A stretch of 64,000 bases of DNA from Hyphomicrobium sp. ghe19 (GTDB taxonomy: Bacteria; Pseudomonadota; Alphaproteobacteria; Rhizobiales; Hyphomicrobiaceae), in the NCBI RefSeq assembly GCF_902712875.1, contig NZ_LR743509.1, positions 930,001-994,000 of the forward strand. The letters run 5' to 3'. Below the pieces are notes generated by a model that saw only the letters and a program-made list of their open reading frames with translations, searched no databases and had not been told where the DNA came from. Positions 36,523 to 43,907 of this stretch are shown here, one piece after another. Position 1 is the stretch's first letter. Each line of letters opens with the position of its first letter. The position numbers and the translations under genes are program-made.

Positions 36523-36753
36523 TCAGTCGAACCATTCCGGCGGGAAAAATGGGCCCGCCTTCCGTCCGGTGAGAAGGACGCTATTGAAATATCGGCGGTA
36601 CAACGCTGCTCCAGTCTCCCGGAATACAACGTCGCCATGTCGATCCAATCGGGTCCGTCCAATTGACTCGAATACGGTGAAGCTCGGCTCGAAGAGCACG
36701 GACGCCAAATGCTTATGACGTTGAAACGGAGTGCGCGCGCGGGTTCGATTCAA
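36523..36753 (-). CDS. possible small protein upstream of the sulfatase gene
   Basis: A 76-codon frame ends 14 bp before the sulfatase start. Its C-terminal part ('ETGAALYRRYFNSVLLTGRK' then 'AGPFFPPEWFD') has protein-like composition, whereas the N-terminal part is Arg/Thr-rich. No good ribosome binding site is seen and no family is recognised. It may be a real leader gene, a remnant or chance. Confidence 0.25.
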   Translation of the reverse strand: MNRTRARTPFQRHKHLASVLFEPSFTVFESIGRTRLDRHGDVVFRETGAALYRRYFNSVLLTGRKAGPFFPPEWFD

Positions 36754-36881
36754 TTCAAATTAATCAACCGTTGCGACCGCAGATCAAACTGTACCGAGCA
36801 ATGCCGCAGCCGCGTTCGTCGCATCTCTGGGCCGACAGAAGCGGGTTGAACTTTGGCGCGGAAGGAGAGGGGAGATTGCGC

Positions 36882-36920
36882 GTTCGAGGATGAGGGAAGG
36901 TCGCGCGCAGGCCAGTATGA
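36882..36920 (+). repeat. degenerate fragment of the dispersed repeat module
   Basis: GTTCGAGGATGAGGGAAGGT followed by CGCGCGCAGGCC resembles 32347-32375 of the second module copy. It lies in the gene-free stretch between the sulfatase leader and arsC (36754-36983), where I see nothing else. Confidence 0.4.
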
Positions 36921-36983
36921 AAATCGAGCGCGCTGCTCGAGCGACCGTTGGTGGGCACGCCGCGCACAAGCTCGTAATGTGGG

Positions 36984-37397
36984 TTATTTCTTTTCGCGCG
37001 CTGGGATGATTTCGCCGTCTTCCTTTGTGAATGCGCCGATGTCAGCGTTGGGAAGGATGTCGAGCACTGTTTCGGATGGCCGGCAAAGGCGGGTGCCGAG
37101 CGGCGTTACGACGATCGGGCGATTGATGAGGATCGGGTGCTCCAGCATGATGCCGATCAGCTGATCGTCGGTCCATTTCGGATCGTGGAGGCCAAGCTGC
37201 TCGTATGGGGTACCCTTCCGGCGAAGCAGATCACGGGCCGAGATGCCCATCGCGCGGATGAGCGCTCGGAGTTCATCACGGCTGGGCGGCGTTTTCAGAT
37301 ACTCAATGACGCGCGGTTCCGCGCCGCTTTGGCGAATGATCGCAAGCGTGTTGCGCGACGTTCCACAACTGGGGTTGTGATAGATCGTGATGGACAG
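36984..37397 (-). CDS. arsC: arsenate reductase (glutaredoxin-type ArsC), CTG start
   Basis: Read from CTG at 37397 the frame gives 137 residues, close to the usual 139. The start is LSITIYHNPSCGTSRNT; Cys11 in 'HNPSCGTSR' is the catalytic Cys of plasmid-R773-type ArsC. 'LLRRKGTPYEQLGL', 'HPILINRPIVVT' and 'RLCRPSETVLDILP' carry the conserved Arg residues. A TGA lies two codons upstream of the CTG, and the first in-frame ATG is only at 37250 (residue 50), which would lose the catalytic Cys. GGAG is placed correctly before the CTG. Substrate could be arsenate or, as for some relatives, only spectator thiols. No other ars gene is near. Confidence 0.8.
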   Translation of the reverse strand: MSITIYHNPSCGTSRNTLAIIRQSGAEPRVIEYLKTPPSRDELRALIRAMGISARDLLRRKGTPYEQLGLHDPKWTDDQLIGIMLEHPILINRPIVVTPLGTRLCRPSETVLDILPNADIGAFTKEDGEIIPAREKK

Positions 37398-37441
37398 ATT
37401 TCACTCCACAATCGCCGCTATGCGCCGTCGCTTGGGGAAGG

Positions 37442-37819
37442 TCACTTCCAAAGGCCGAGGTCTTCCCATTCGCTTTCGGGAATTTCGGGACCGACTTCAT
37501 AGGTGAACGACGTCGCCTTCATTTGCTCATTCGTGACGGCGCACGTGAACTTCAGCTGATACCAATGATTGTTGGCGCGGACGGCGCCGCCGTTCGCGAC
37601 GACCGTCGTGCCGTCGAATTTTGCACGCGAGAGGATGCTCGTTTTCACGCGATCGACGTGCCGCAACTTCTTCGAGCGCTTGATATCGTCGATGCCCTTC
37701 AGGATGCAGGCCTGATGCGCGCGCTCCTCCGGATCGAGCTTGAGCAGGGATTGGTCAATCGACGCGGCGCTTGCGGGAGAGATCAGTCCAATCAAAATCA
37801 GAAAAAGCCAGCGCTGCAT
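37442..37819 (-). CDS. DUF930 domain-containing secreted protein
   Basis: 125 residues from the ATG (MQRWLFLILIG) preceded by CCGGAGGA. A signal peptide ends at SAASID. The mature part begins 'LLKLDPEERAHQACILKGID' and continues 'LRHVDRVKTSILSRAKFDG' and 'HWYQLKFTCAVT', the DUF930 layout with two conserved cysteines. The family is restricted largely to Rhizobiales and has no known function. It ends 44 bp before arsC on the same strand. Confidence 0.8.
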   Translation of the reverse strand: MQRWLFLILIGLISPASAASIDQSLLKLDPEERAHQACILKGIDDIKRSKKLRHVDRVKTSILSRAKFDGTTVVANGGAVRANNHWYQLKFTCAVTNEQMKATSFTYEVGPEIPESEWEDLGLWK

Positions 37820-37975
37820 TCGTCCTCCGGTGGTGCCTGGAACTGCCTCCAACTTTTCGGCAAAAAATCTGCCGAGACGAAGGCGCAATTCCTCGGGCCC
37901 CTTATGCCCAGAGAGCGTACGGAGCGTCACGTTCTTTTTTGTTTTGCCGGGGTTGCCCGATTTGCGAGTGGAGAG

Positions 37976-38011
37976 GTCCTTCGGCGATCCGGTGTGGCAT
38001 CGCCGAAGGAC
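37976..38011 (-). terminator. perfect 13-bp hairpin after the TIGR02300 gene
   Basis: GTCCTTCGGCGAT (37976-37988) and ATCGCCGAAGGAC (37999-38011) pair perfectly around a 10-base loop, 13 bases past the TIGR02300 stop. No T-run follows on the minus strand, so it may act as an mRNA-end stabiliser or a weak terminator. Confidence 0.5.
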
Positions 38012-38023
38012 GAATGTGAGCGC

Positions 38024-38407
38024 TTAGGTTTCGTCGCTGGTGAGGGCCGGGTCGATGACGTCGTCGGTCGTCGGCTCGGTGTCGTCGTCTTCGATGAGGA
38101 TGTTCGCCGCGTCGGCACTGTCATCCTCGGTTTCCTCGACGTCGATGTCGGTTTCGACGCCAGCTTCTGCTTCCTCAGCCTCCGGAGCGGCTTGGGTCAG
38201 CTTATAGACCTTGCCGCGGGTGCGCTTGCCGACTTCCATTTCGAAGGTGTGGCGGGCGCTGGCGGCCATCGGCTCGAAAGTGACGCCGCAATAGGGGCAA
38301 TCCGTTGGCGAGCGGTTGAGATCATAAAAGCGTTCGCCGCATTCGTCGTTGCTGCACGTGTGTTTTGTGCCGCGTGCCGCATGCATCTGAGCTGCGCTGG
38401 TGGACAT
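38024..38407 (-). CDS. TIGR02300 family zinc-ribbon-like protein
   Basis: 127 residues from the ATG giving MSTSAAQMHAARGTKHTC. The start 'RGTKHTCSNDECGERFYDLN' with 'CPYCG' a few residues later is the four-Cys signature of TIGR02300, an alphaproteobacterial family. The last 60 residues are strongly acidic (Glu/Asp-rich), also typical. Function is unknown; in many genomes the gene neighbours aroA, which is not seen here. A perfect hairpin follows. Confidence 0.9.
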   Translation of the reverse strand: MSTSAAQMHAARGTKHTCSNDECGERFYDLNRSPTDCPYCGVTFEPMAASARHTFEMEVGKRTRGKVYKLTQAAPEAEEAEAGVETDIDVEETEDDSADAANILIEDDDTEPTTDDVIDPALTSDET

Positions 38408-38926
38408 TTGTCGGATCCTCGCTGGGGTTGGTTGGTGCTTTTCGAGCACCCGCAAAGCGAGATGCACACCGTGTTGAAATTGGTCGTCCGGTTACTCGAG
38501 TATTTTCGGATAAGTCATCGTGAACGCCGGCTGCTGGACAGCGTGTTGCTCCAGATCGTGCGGCGAATATGCGTCTCTATCGGTTAAGCCGCGATGTCTG
38601 CTTGCGACTTCTGCGCTGCCGGCCTCGGTGGGCGTCAGCTCCAATTATGCCGGCGGTGCCTCGGGCTGTTCTTGGCGAGGCCGATTGAACTGCCGAATAG
38701 TGTGTCGCGACCCTACTCGAAGTGCGCCAATAAAGCAACTTCACGCCCACTCAGGATCGAGGAAGGCGGCTTGAGGGCTGTTTCCAGCGGAAGGGTCGCC
38801 AACCGCGAGCGGAGGCTGATGCGGCCAACGCCAGGGAGGGCCGCGATCTTGGGGTAATGTTAGCCAAGGTGGCGAAACTTCTGGGTTATCGATGTCTTTT
38901 GAACAATTCTTGCCGAGGCGCGTTTT
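38408..38926. other. 519-bp region without a supportable gene
   Basis: A frame at 38594-38857 begins with two C-x-x-C pairs but then loses protein character and has no ribosome binding site. I see no RNA gene. The end next to 38927 presumably holds the kinase promoter. Confidence 0.4.
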
Positions 38927-39955
38927 GTGCCCATGCAAGGATGGATTTCGACAGTTCACCGGACCGCCCATGCTTCGCGGAGGATGCCGGTTGCAGTTCG
39001 CTATGTAGCGACCGTGGTACTCGTCGCCTTGACCGTCTGGTTGCAGATGACGTTCGGCGAAGAGGCGGGCGATCGCTATCCGTTCCTGGCGTTCATCCCT
39101 GTGATTTTTGTCTGCGGCGCGTTGCTTGATCGGGGCAATGGCTTTTTCGCGACGGCGCTCAGCGCTCTGGCGGTTTCGTATTATTTTTTATACCCGCGCC
39201 ATTCGTTTGCCGTCGTCAACCCTTCAGACCAGGCGGCTGTGGCATTGTTCGTCGTTATTGGATTTGCCATCTCGTCAGTCGTCGAGGCTTTGCATGCCGG
39301 TCTGGTGTCACTGGCGATCCAGCATGAAACGGCGAGCGAGGCGGTGCGGGAACGCAATCTGCTGCTCAACGAGCTTTCTCACCGTACGCGGAATGATTTC
39401 GCAAACGTCGTGACGCTGCTGAACTTGCAAGCGCGGACGGCGAGCGAAGAAGCGAAGGAGGCGCTGGTGTCCGCGGCCGAGCGCGTACAGACGATTGCTC
39501 GGGTGCATCGCCGTTTGGAGCTTCGCGACGATCACGTGGTGGTCGATACGAAATCCTACATCGGCGAATTGTGCGCTGACCTCAGGCTGTCGCGACTCGC
39601 GATGCGCCCCATTGCAATCGAGTGCAACGCTGAGAGCCACTCGGTCAGTTTGGAAAAGGCAGTTCCGCTCGGGCTGATTATCAACGAATCCGTCACCAAT
39701 GCCACCAAGCACGCTTTTCCCGGCCAACGGGACGGCAGCATCGTCGTGGATTTTCGGCGGGCGGGAGAGGTCTATAAGCTCGTTGTCGCAGACAATGGTG
39801 CGGGGCAGGGCGACGGGCCGGAATCGGAAAAGTCAGGCATCGGTAACCGTCTTATGGGGATGCTCGCAGCGCAGCTCGGCAGTAAGATCGAAGTCGAACC
39901 TCGCTCGCCGGGGACTGCAATCGTCGTCACGATCCCGGTGAAGACCGTGAAATAA
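38927..39955 (+). CDS. sensor histidine kinase (DUF4118 membrane domain, HisKA_2 type)
   Basis: 342 residues. Four membrane segments between about 22 and 130 form a DUF4118-like KdpD-type domain ('FLAFIPVIFVCGALLDRGNG', 'ALSALAVSYYFLYPRHSFAV'). The phosphoacceptor region is 'LLLNELSHRTRNDFANV' (His152), the HisKA_2/HWE-related type common in alphaproteobacteria. The ATPase part has 'NESVTNATKHAFPG' (N box) and 'VADNGAGQG' (G1). No response regulator gene is adjacent, so it is an orphan; partners of this type often feed the general stress response, which is inference. An alternative start is MPVAVRY at 38984. Confidence 0.85.
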   Translation: MPMQGWISTVHRTAHASRRMPVAVRYVATVVLVALTVWLQMTFGEEAGDRYPFLAFIPVIFVCGALLDRGNGFFATALSALAVSYYFLYPRHSFAVVNPSDQAAVALFVVIGFAISSVVEALHAGLVSLAIQHETASEAVRERNLLLNELSHRTRNDFANVVTLLNLQARTASEEAKEALVSAAERVQTIARVHRRLELRDDHVVVDTKSYIGELCADLRLSRLAMRPIAIECNAESHSVSLEKAVPLGLIINESVTNATKHAFPGQRDGSIVVDFRRAGEVYKLVVADNGAGQGDGPESEKSGIGNRLMGMLAAQLGSKIEVEPRSPGTAIVVTIPVKTVK

Positions 39956-39979
39956 AAAAGGCAGCGCATTCGCGCTGCC
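39954..39979 (-). terminator. intrinsic terminator reading from usg side
   Basis: GGCAGCGC-ATTC-GCGCTGCC (39960-39979), read on the minus strand, is followed by CTTTTTTATT. It overlaps the stop codon of the convergent kinase gene. Confidence 0.75.
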
Positions 39980-40263
39980 TCGAGTTTCGGAGTCCTTGGG
40001 GATCCCCAGTGAACCTCGAACCTAGACCCAAGCCGGCGGGAAACAGAACTTACGCTTTCGTAAAGTGGCTTGTGGGCAGGTTTGCCCGTTCGCGGCGGTT
40101 GATCCCGAAGGGACTGACCTAGCGCATGACACGCGCAGACCGCGGAAGCTTGGCGACGATTGAATTCGTCGGGTTCGCGCGCAACGCCCCGCGGTTCCCC
40201 GTTTCCGAACTTAGCGCCGCCGCACTCGAAAAGGCGGTCCGTTTCTAGCGAGAAGTTCGCTTC
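39980..40263 (-). ncRNA. possible structured RNA or long 3' UTR downstream of usg
   Basis: This 284-bp gene-free stretch ends, on the minus strand, in a good terminator. It contains several hairpins: CGACGA/TCGTCG (40154-40171), GGGCA...TGCCC (40074-40087), ACTTACG/CGTAAAGT (40048-40066) and the perfect 12-bp palindrome TGGGGATCCCCA (39997-40008). I could not match it to 6S, tmRNA, RNase P or SRP RNA. It may simply be the usg 3' UTR. Confidence 0.3.
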
Positions 40264-40551
40264 CTAGTTCAGCTTAAATTCGGTCCCGATCAATCTGAGT
40301 TCTGCTGGGTGCACCAGCCTCGAATGCGCGACGGTCACGCGGTAGAGCTGGCCCTCGAGCTTTGCTGTCCAGAAGTCGAGAAAGGATTTGAGCTTTGGAA
40401 AGCGCGGCGCGGAGTCGTATTCCTGCCAGATATAGCTTTGGATGAGCGACGGATGATCCGGAAGACGATAAAGGATCTCGGCAGTCGTCAGACTGAACCC
40501 AGCGAGCTGGGCTTTAAAACCATTGTCGCAAGACATTTCACGTTCGGTCAC
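40264..40551 (-). CDS. usg: Usg family protein
   Basis: 95 residues. 'GFSLTTAEILYRLPDHPSLI' and 'YIWQEYDSAPRFPKLKSFLD' then 'FWTAKLEGQLYRVTVAH' match the Usg family (PF06233), named for its place upstream of trp genes in Caulobacter and sometimes mislabelled tryptophan synthase beta-like. Function unknown. No trp gene is in the window. Confidence 0.9.
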   Translation of the reverse strand: MTEREMSCDNGFKAQLAGFSLTTAEILYRLPDHPSLIQSYIWQEYDSAPRFPKLKSFLDFWTAKLEGQLYRVTVAHSRLVHPAELRLIGTEFKLN

Positions 40552-40774
40552 TTAGCAATCTCCTTTCAATTAGGTGATTGGGCGCCCTCCCTGAAATGAC
40601 GATGATCACGCGAGATTCGTTCCATGTCCATATTGATTGTTGGCCAATTCTAATTGTTAGCAGGCGGCCAAATCGAGTGCTTGGATATGTAGCCGGAGCG
40701 TTGAGCAAAGCGCTGCGTTGCTGTGCAGCTTTGCGTTTGGGTTCGGTGTCTGTCGGTCGCGGCGTTAGAGGCGC

Positions 40775-41413
40775 ATGACAATGGTTGAGATGGCGCTCAA
40801 AAGCTTCCTGACGTTTTTCGTGACGATCGGACCGATCGAAGCGGCGGTGCTGTTTGCGACGCTGACGCCGAAGATGCCTTACGACGTGCGCCGAGGCATC
40901 GCCATTCGTGCGACGCTCATCGCATCGTGCATTCTCGCGGTTTTCACGCTGTTCGGCGATCCGATCCTGAGTGAACTCGGCGTATCGCTCGCGGCGTTGC
41001 AGGCTGCGGGTGGAATTATCCTGCTGCTGATCGCCCTGGACATGATTTTCGCGAGGCCGGGGGGCGCGATCAAGCTCACGCCGCCCGAAGGCGCGGAGGC
41101 TCAGACGAAGGATGATATCGCTGTTTTTCCGCTAGCGACACCGTTGATCGCGGGGCCGGGCGCAATGAGCGCTGGCATTTTGCTGACGGCGAACGCGCAT
41201 GGCGAGCCGCTCGGCGTTGCGATCGTCACGGCGTCGCTCGCAGCGGTAATGGTGATAACGCTCGTGCTGCTCATTCTCGCGAACGAGCTCAATCACCTGC
41301 TCGGCGTCACGGCGCAACGCGTGCTTATCCGGGTGTTTGGCATTTTGCTCGCGGCAATTGCCATGCAGTCTGTTTTCAACGGCATCAGCGCGTCAGGCAT
41401 TATTCCCCGCTGA
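40775..41413 (+). CDS. MarC family integral membrane protein
   Basis: 212 residues with six membrane segments. The N-terminus 'FLTFFVTIGPIEAAVLFATL' and the segment 'VFPLATPLIAGPGAMSAGIL' are the paired N-P/G-P motifs of the MarC/UPF0056 family; 'LQAAGGIILLLIALDMIFA' lies between. Despite the name the family has no proven role in antibiotic resistance. Upstream 40552-40774 is the divergent intergenic region with usg. A palindromic element starts 15 bases after the stop. Confidence 0.9.
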   Translation: MTMVEMALKSFLTFFVTIGPIEAAVLFATLTPKMPYDVRRGIAIRATLIASCILAVFTLFGDPILSELGVSLAALQAAGGIILLLIALDMIFARPGGAIKLTPPEGAEAQTKDDIAVFPLATPLIAGPGAMSAGILLTANAHGEPLGVAIVTASLAAVMVITLVLLILANELNHLLGVTAQRVLIRVFGILLAAIAMQSVFNGISASGIIPR

Positions 41414-41427
41414 GCAATTTTTTGTTT

Positions 41428-41466
41428 GCGCAGGCGACTCGCATTCCGCAAGCCGGCCGCCTGCGC
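41428..41466 (+). repeat. two-stem palindromic element, copy 5
   Basis: The outer stem is GCGCAGGCG/CGCCTGCGC, extendable by one T-A pair. The inner stem CTCGC/GCAAG has one mismatch. It has the same core as copies 1-3 and is preceded by TTTTTTTGTTT. Confidence 0.75.
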
Positions 41467-41609
41467 AGGGCCGCCGCCGCGCGGACCCGGCCTCTCGTGG
41501 ATCTTCCAAAAGCTGGGCAACTGTTAGGGCGGCATTAACGTCCAGATGTTTCAATCCCGGACAGTCATTGAGGTTTGTCGCGTTTGTGGCGTTGTCGAAG
41601 GCGTGTTCC

Positions 41610-42032
41610 ATGTTCGCGTTATCCAGCGGCCGACGGCCGGTTGAAGTCCTGCGCGCGGTCCTATTCCCGCTTCTGGCCGGAGCGGTTGCGATTTCAGCGG
41701 CGGGATGCGCCACGGACAATGAAGCGTATTACGCAGGGTCGCCGCCTCCGGCCTATGTCGCGCAAGCGCCAACTGTTCAGATGGAAGCGGACGGTCTGCC
41801 TGTGCAGGCGGCTCCGTCGGAGCGTATCCGCGCGATGCCGGACGATCCCACTCAGCCCTATAGCCCCAACTACGGCGGCGCCAATCCGGCAGACCGGCGT
41901 TCCGCTCCTGCGACCGTGAGTAGACCGAACGACACGGCATCGACGTCGATGCCGACGCCCGTTGCAATTCCCGCCGATCTGCCTCCGTCGTTTCGCAGGC
42001 AACTTGTTGCAGCTGTCGACGCCGCCGGGTAG
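41610..42032 (+). CDS. lipoprotein of unknown function
   Basis: 140 residues. The N-terminus 'AVLFPLLAGAVAISAAGCAT' is a lipoprotein signal with the lipobox A-A-G-C, Cys about residue 33. The rest is Pro/Ala/Ser-rich and probably disordered ('YYAGSPPPAYVAQAP'), ending in a possible helix 'PPSFRRQLVAAVDAAG'. Asp-Asn after the lipid Cys region (C-A-T-D-N) does not settle inner or outer membrane sorting. No family recognised. Confidence 0.6.
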   Translation: MFALSSGRRPVEVLRAVLFPLLAGAVAISAAGCATDNEAYYAGSPPPAYVAQAPTVQMEADGLPVQAAPSERIRAMPDDPTQPYSPNYGGANPADRRSAPATVSRPNDTASTSMPTPVAIPADLPPSFRRQLVAAVDAAG

Positions 42033-42104
42033 ATGCGTTCGCCAGGGGGATGTTTTTATCGGGGTTGCCCTCGTCCAAACGCCATTGCGTGACAAGCGAG
42101 AGCA

Positions 42105-42644
42105 ATGTCCGAATCCGTGACCATCCACCGTTTGCTCGATGCCGGTCCGACGCCTGAAATCGAGCGCGGCATCGACGCCATCTTCTTTGAATCGAGCAAT
42201 ACGAAATCGTTCGAGAGCGAGCCGGTCCGGGCAGCGTTCCGGGAGCGGTGGCTGGGGCGCTATCTGCGGCACGATCCGCAATTCGGGTATCTGGCGCTAA
42301 GGCCGTCGGGGGAGGTCGCCGGTTATCTCGTCGGGGCCATCGAGGATCCGGCCCTGGCGCCTCGCTTTGCCGATATCGAGCTGTTCACAACGCTTCGCGA
42401 GCAGACGAAGAAATTCCCTGCGCACCTGCATGTGAACATCGCGCCGGATTTTCGAAATCGCGGCATCGGCGGGCAGTTGGTGGATCGCTTCGTCGCTGAC
42501 GCCAAGGTTCACGGCTCGCCGGGCGTGCACGTCGTCACGGGGGCTGGGTCGCCCAATATCAGCTTCTACAACCGGAACGGGTTCGCCGAGATCGCCCGCG
42601 CGGGAACGAGCGGGCAGCTGCTCTTCTTGGGCCGCGCGCTCTGA
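42105..42644 (+). CDS. GNAT family N-acetyltransferase
   Basis: 179 residues. Strand 'HLHVNIAPDFRNRGIGGQLV' followed by a helix is the acetyl-CoA binding motif A (R-N-R-G-I-G). 'GVHVVTGAGSPNISFYNRNGF' is the C-terminal strand-helix with the usual N...FY-x-x-x-G-F. Likely acetylates a small molecule or protein N-terminus; acceptor unknown. It precedes the SbcD-like gene by about 130 bp. Confidence 0.85.
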   Translation: MSESVTIHRLLDAGPTPEIERGIDAIFFESSNTKSFESEPVRAAFRERWLGRYLRHDPQFGYLALRPSGEVAGYLVGAIEDPALAPRFADIELFTTLREQTKKFPAHLHVNIAPDFRNRGIGGQLVDRFVADAKVHGSPGVHVVTGAGSPNISFYNRNGFAEIARAGTSGQLLFLGRAL

Positions 42645-42773
42645 CTTGGGCTGCGCGTGCTGGCTTGAGCTGCGCGTGCTGGCAAAGTTATCCACACGCC
42701 CAGTCCTCGTCCAGAGATGGCCGCGCCCAGAGATGCCTTGAAGTTGACGGACGAAGCGGCGAAACCTCGCGCC

Positions 42774-43907
42774 ATGACCTTCCGCTTCATCCATTCCTCG
42801 GACTGGCACCTCGCAAAGCCGTTTCGCCGTTTTGAGCCGGGGCTCGCGGGCGAACTGGCGGCTGCGCGGCTCGGAATTATCGGACGGCTTGCAAAGATCG
42901 CGCGCGAGCGTGGAGCGCGGCATGTTCTCGTTGCGGGTGACGTTTTCGATTCCGAGTTGATTGCGACGCTCGAAATTCGGCGTGCGCTCGCGCAACTCGC
43001 CGAGGAAAGCGATGTCACTTGGCAGCTCCTGCCGGGCAATCACGATCCCTTACGCTTGAGCGGCGTGTGGGATCAGGTCTCGCGACTTGGTTTGCCGCCG
43101 AACGTTTCGGTGCTTTCCAGTGCAACGCCCCATGCGCTCGCCGGCGATGCGGTGCTGTTGCCGTCGCCGGTAACGTCGAAAGATCCCGGACGCGATGTCA
43201 CCGAATGGATGGACGCGGCCCAGACGCCGCCGGGTGCCGCGCGCATCGGGCTCGCGCATGGCTCCGTTCGCGGCTTCGGCAGTGACGACGATGCGGCTCT
43301 GCGGTTGGCGCCCGATCGTGCGAAAAGGGCCGGGCTTGCGTATCTGGCGCTGGGCGATTGGCATGGCGCGGCGCGCGTTGCCGCGGACACTTGGTATTCG
43401 GGGACTCCGGAGCCGGATCAATTTCCCGACAATGAGCCAGGCTTTGCCCTCGTCGTTACGGTCGACGGCGCGCAGCTGGTTGCGGTCGATAAGGTGCCCA
43501 CAGCGGAGTTCACTTGGCTGAAGTTCGACCGGACCGTTCAATCGTCCGCCGATCTCGGCGCGATCGAGCGTGACGTCCGGAGCGCGGCTCCGACGCTCGG
43601 CAAGACCTTGCTTCGGCTTGCTCTTGGCGGTCATCTTTCGCTTGCGGATCGCGCGGCGCTCGATGTGTGGCGGGAAGAATGGTCGGCGCGGCTGCGCCGG
43701 TTCGAAATCGACGACAAAGCGCTGACGGTTACGTCCGGCTCGACGGATTTCGAGAGCCTCGGTCTTGCGGGGTCGCTATTGGACGCGGCACGACATCTGG
43801 CTCAGGTGAGTTCCGATCCGGCAAATCCGGAGCGAGACGCTGCCGCAACGGCGCTGCTTCGGCTGGCGGGCTTCGCGGCTGAAGGCCGGCGCGAGGCAGG
43901 TCCGTGA
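42774..43907 (+). CDS. SbcD/Mre11-like DNA repair exonuclease (YhaO type)
   Basis: 377 residues from the ATG giving MTFRFIHSSDWHLAKPF. Phosphoesterase motifs follow in order: 'SSDWHL', 'VAGDVFDS', 'LLPGNHDPL', 'GLAHGSV' and 'YLALGDWHG'. The spacing matches the YhaO branch of SbcD/Mre11 nucleases. It overlaps the next gene, an SbcC-like ATPase, by four bases, so the two should form a complex acting on DNA ends. Frame is open upstream to 42717, but that extension adds nothing recognisable. Confidence 0.88.
   Translation: MTFRFIHSSDWHLAKPFRRFEPGLAGELAAARLGIIGRLAKIARERGARHVLVAGDVFDSELIATLEIRRALAQLAEESDVTWQLLPGNHDPLRLSGVWDQVSRLGLPPNVSVLSSATPHALAGDAVLLPSPVTSKDPGRDVTEWMDAAQTPPGAARIGLAHGSVRGFGSDDDAALRLAPDRAKRAGLAYLALGDWHGAARVAADTWYSGTPEPDQFPDNEPGFALVVTVDGAQLVAVDKVPTAEFTWLKFDRTVQSSADLGAIERDVRSAAPTLGKTLLRLALGGHLSLADRAALDVWREEWSARLRRFEIDDKALTVTSGSTDFESLGLAGSLLDAARHLAQVSSDPANPERDAAATALLRLAGFAAEGRREAGP

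Noticed and set aside
38594..38857. Frame beginning with two C-x-x-C pairs (zinc-finger-like)
   Set aside because: No ribosome binding site, loses protein-like composition after about 30 codons, and matches no family.
39980..40263. 6S RNA, tmRNA or RNase P RNA
   Set aside because: The expected core motifs (tmRNA tag codons, RNase P P4 helix, long 6S single bubble) were not found, although the region is structured.
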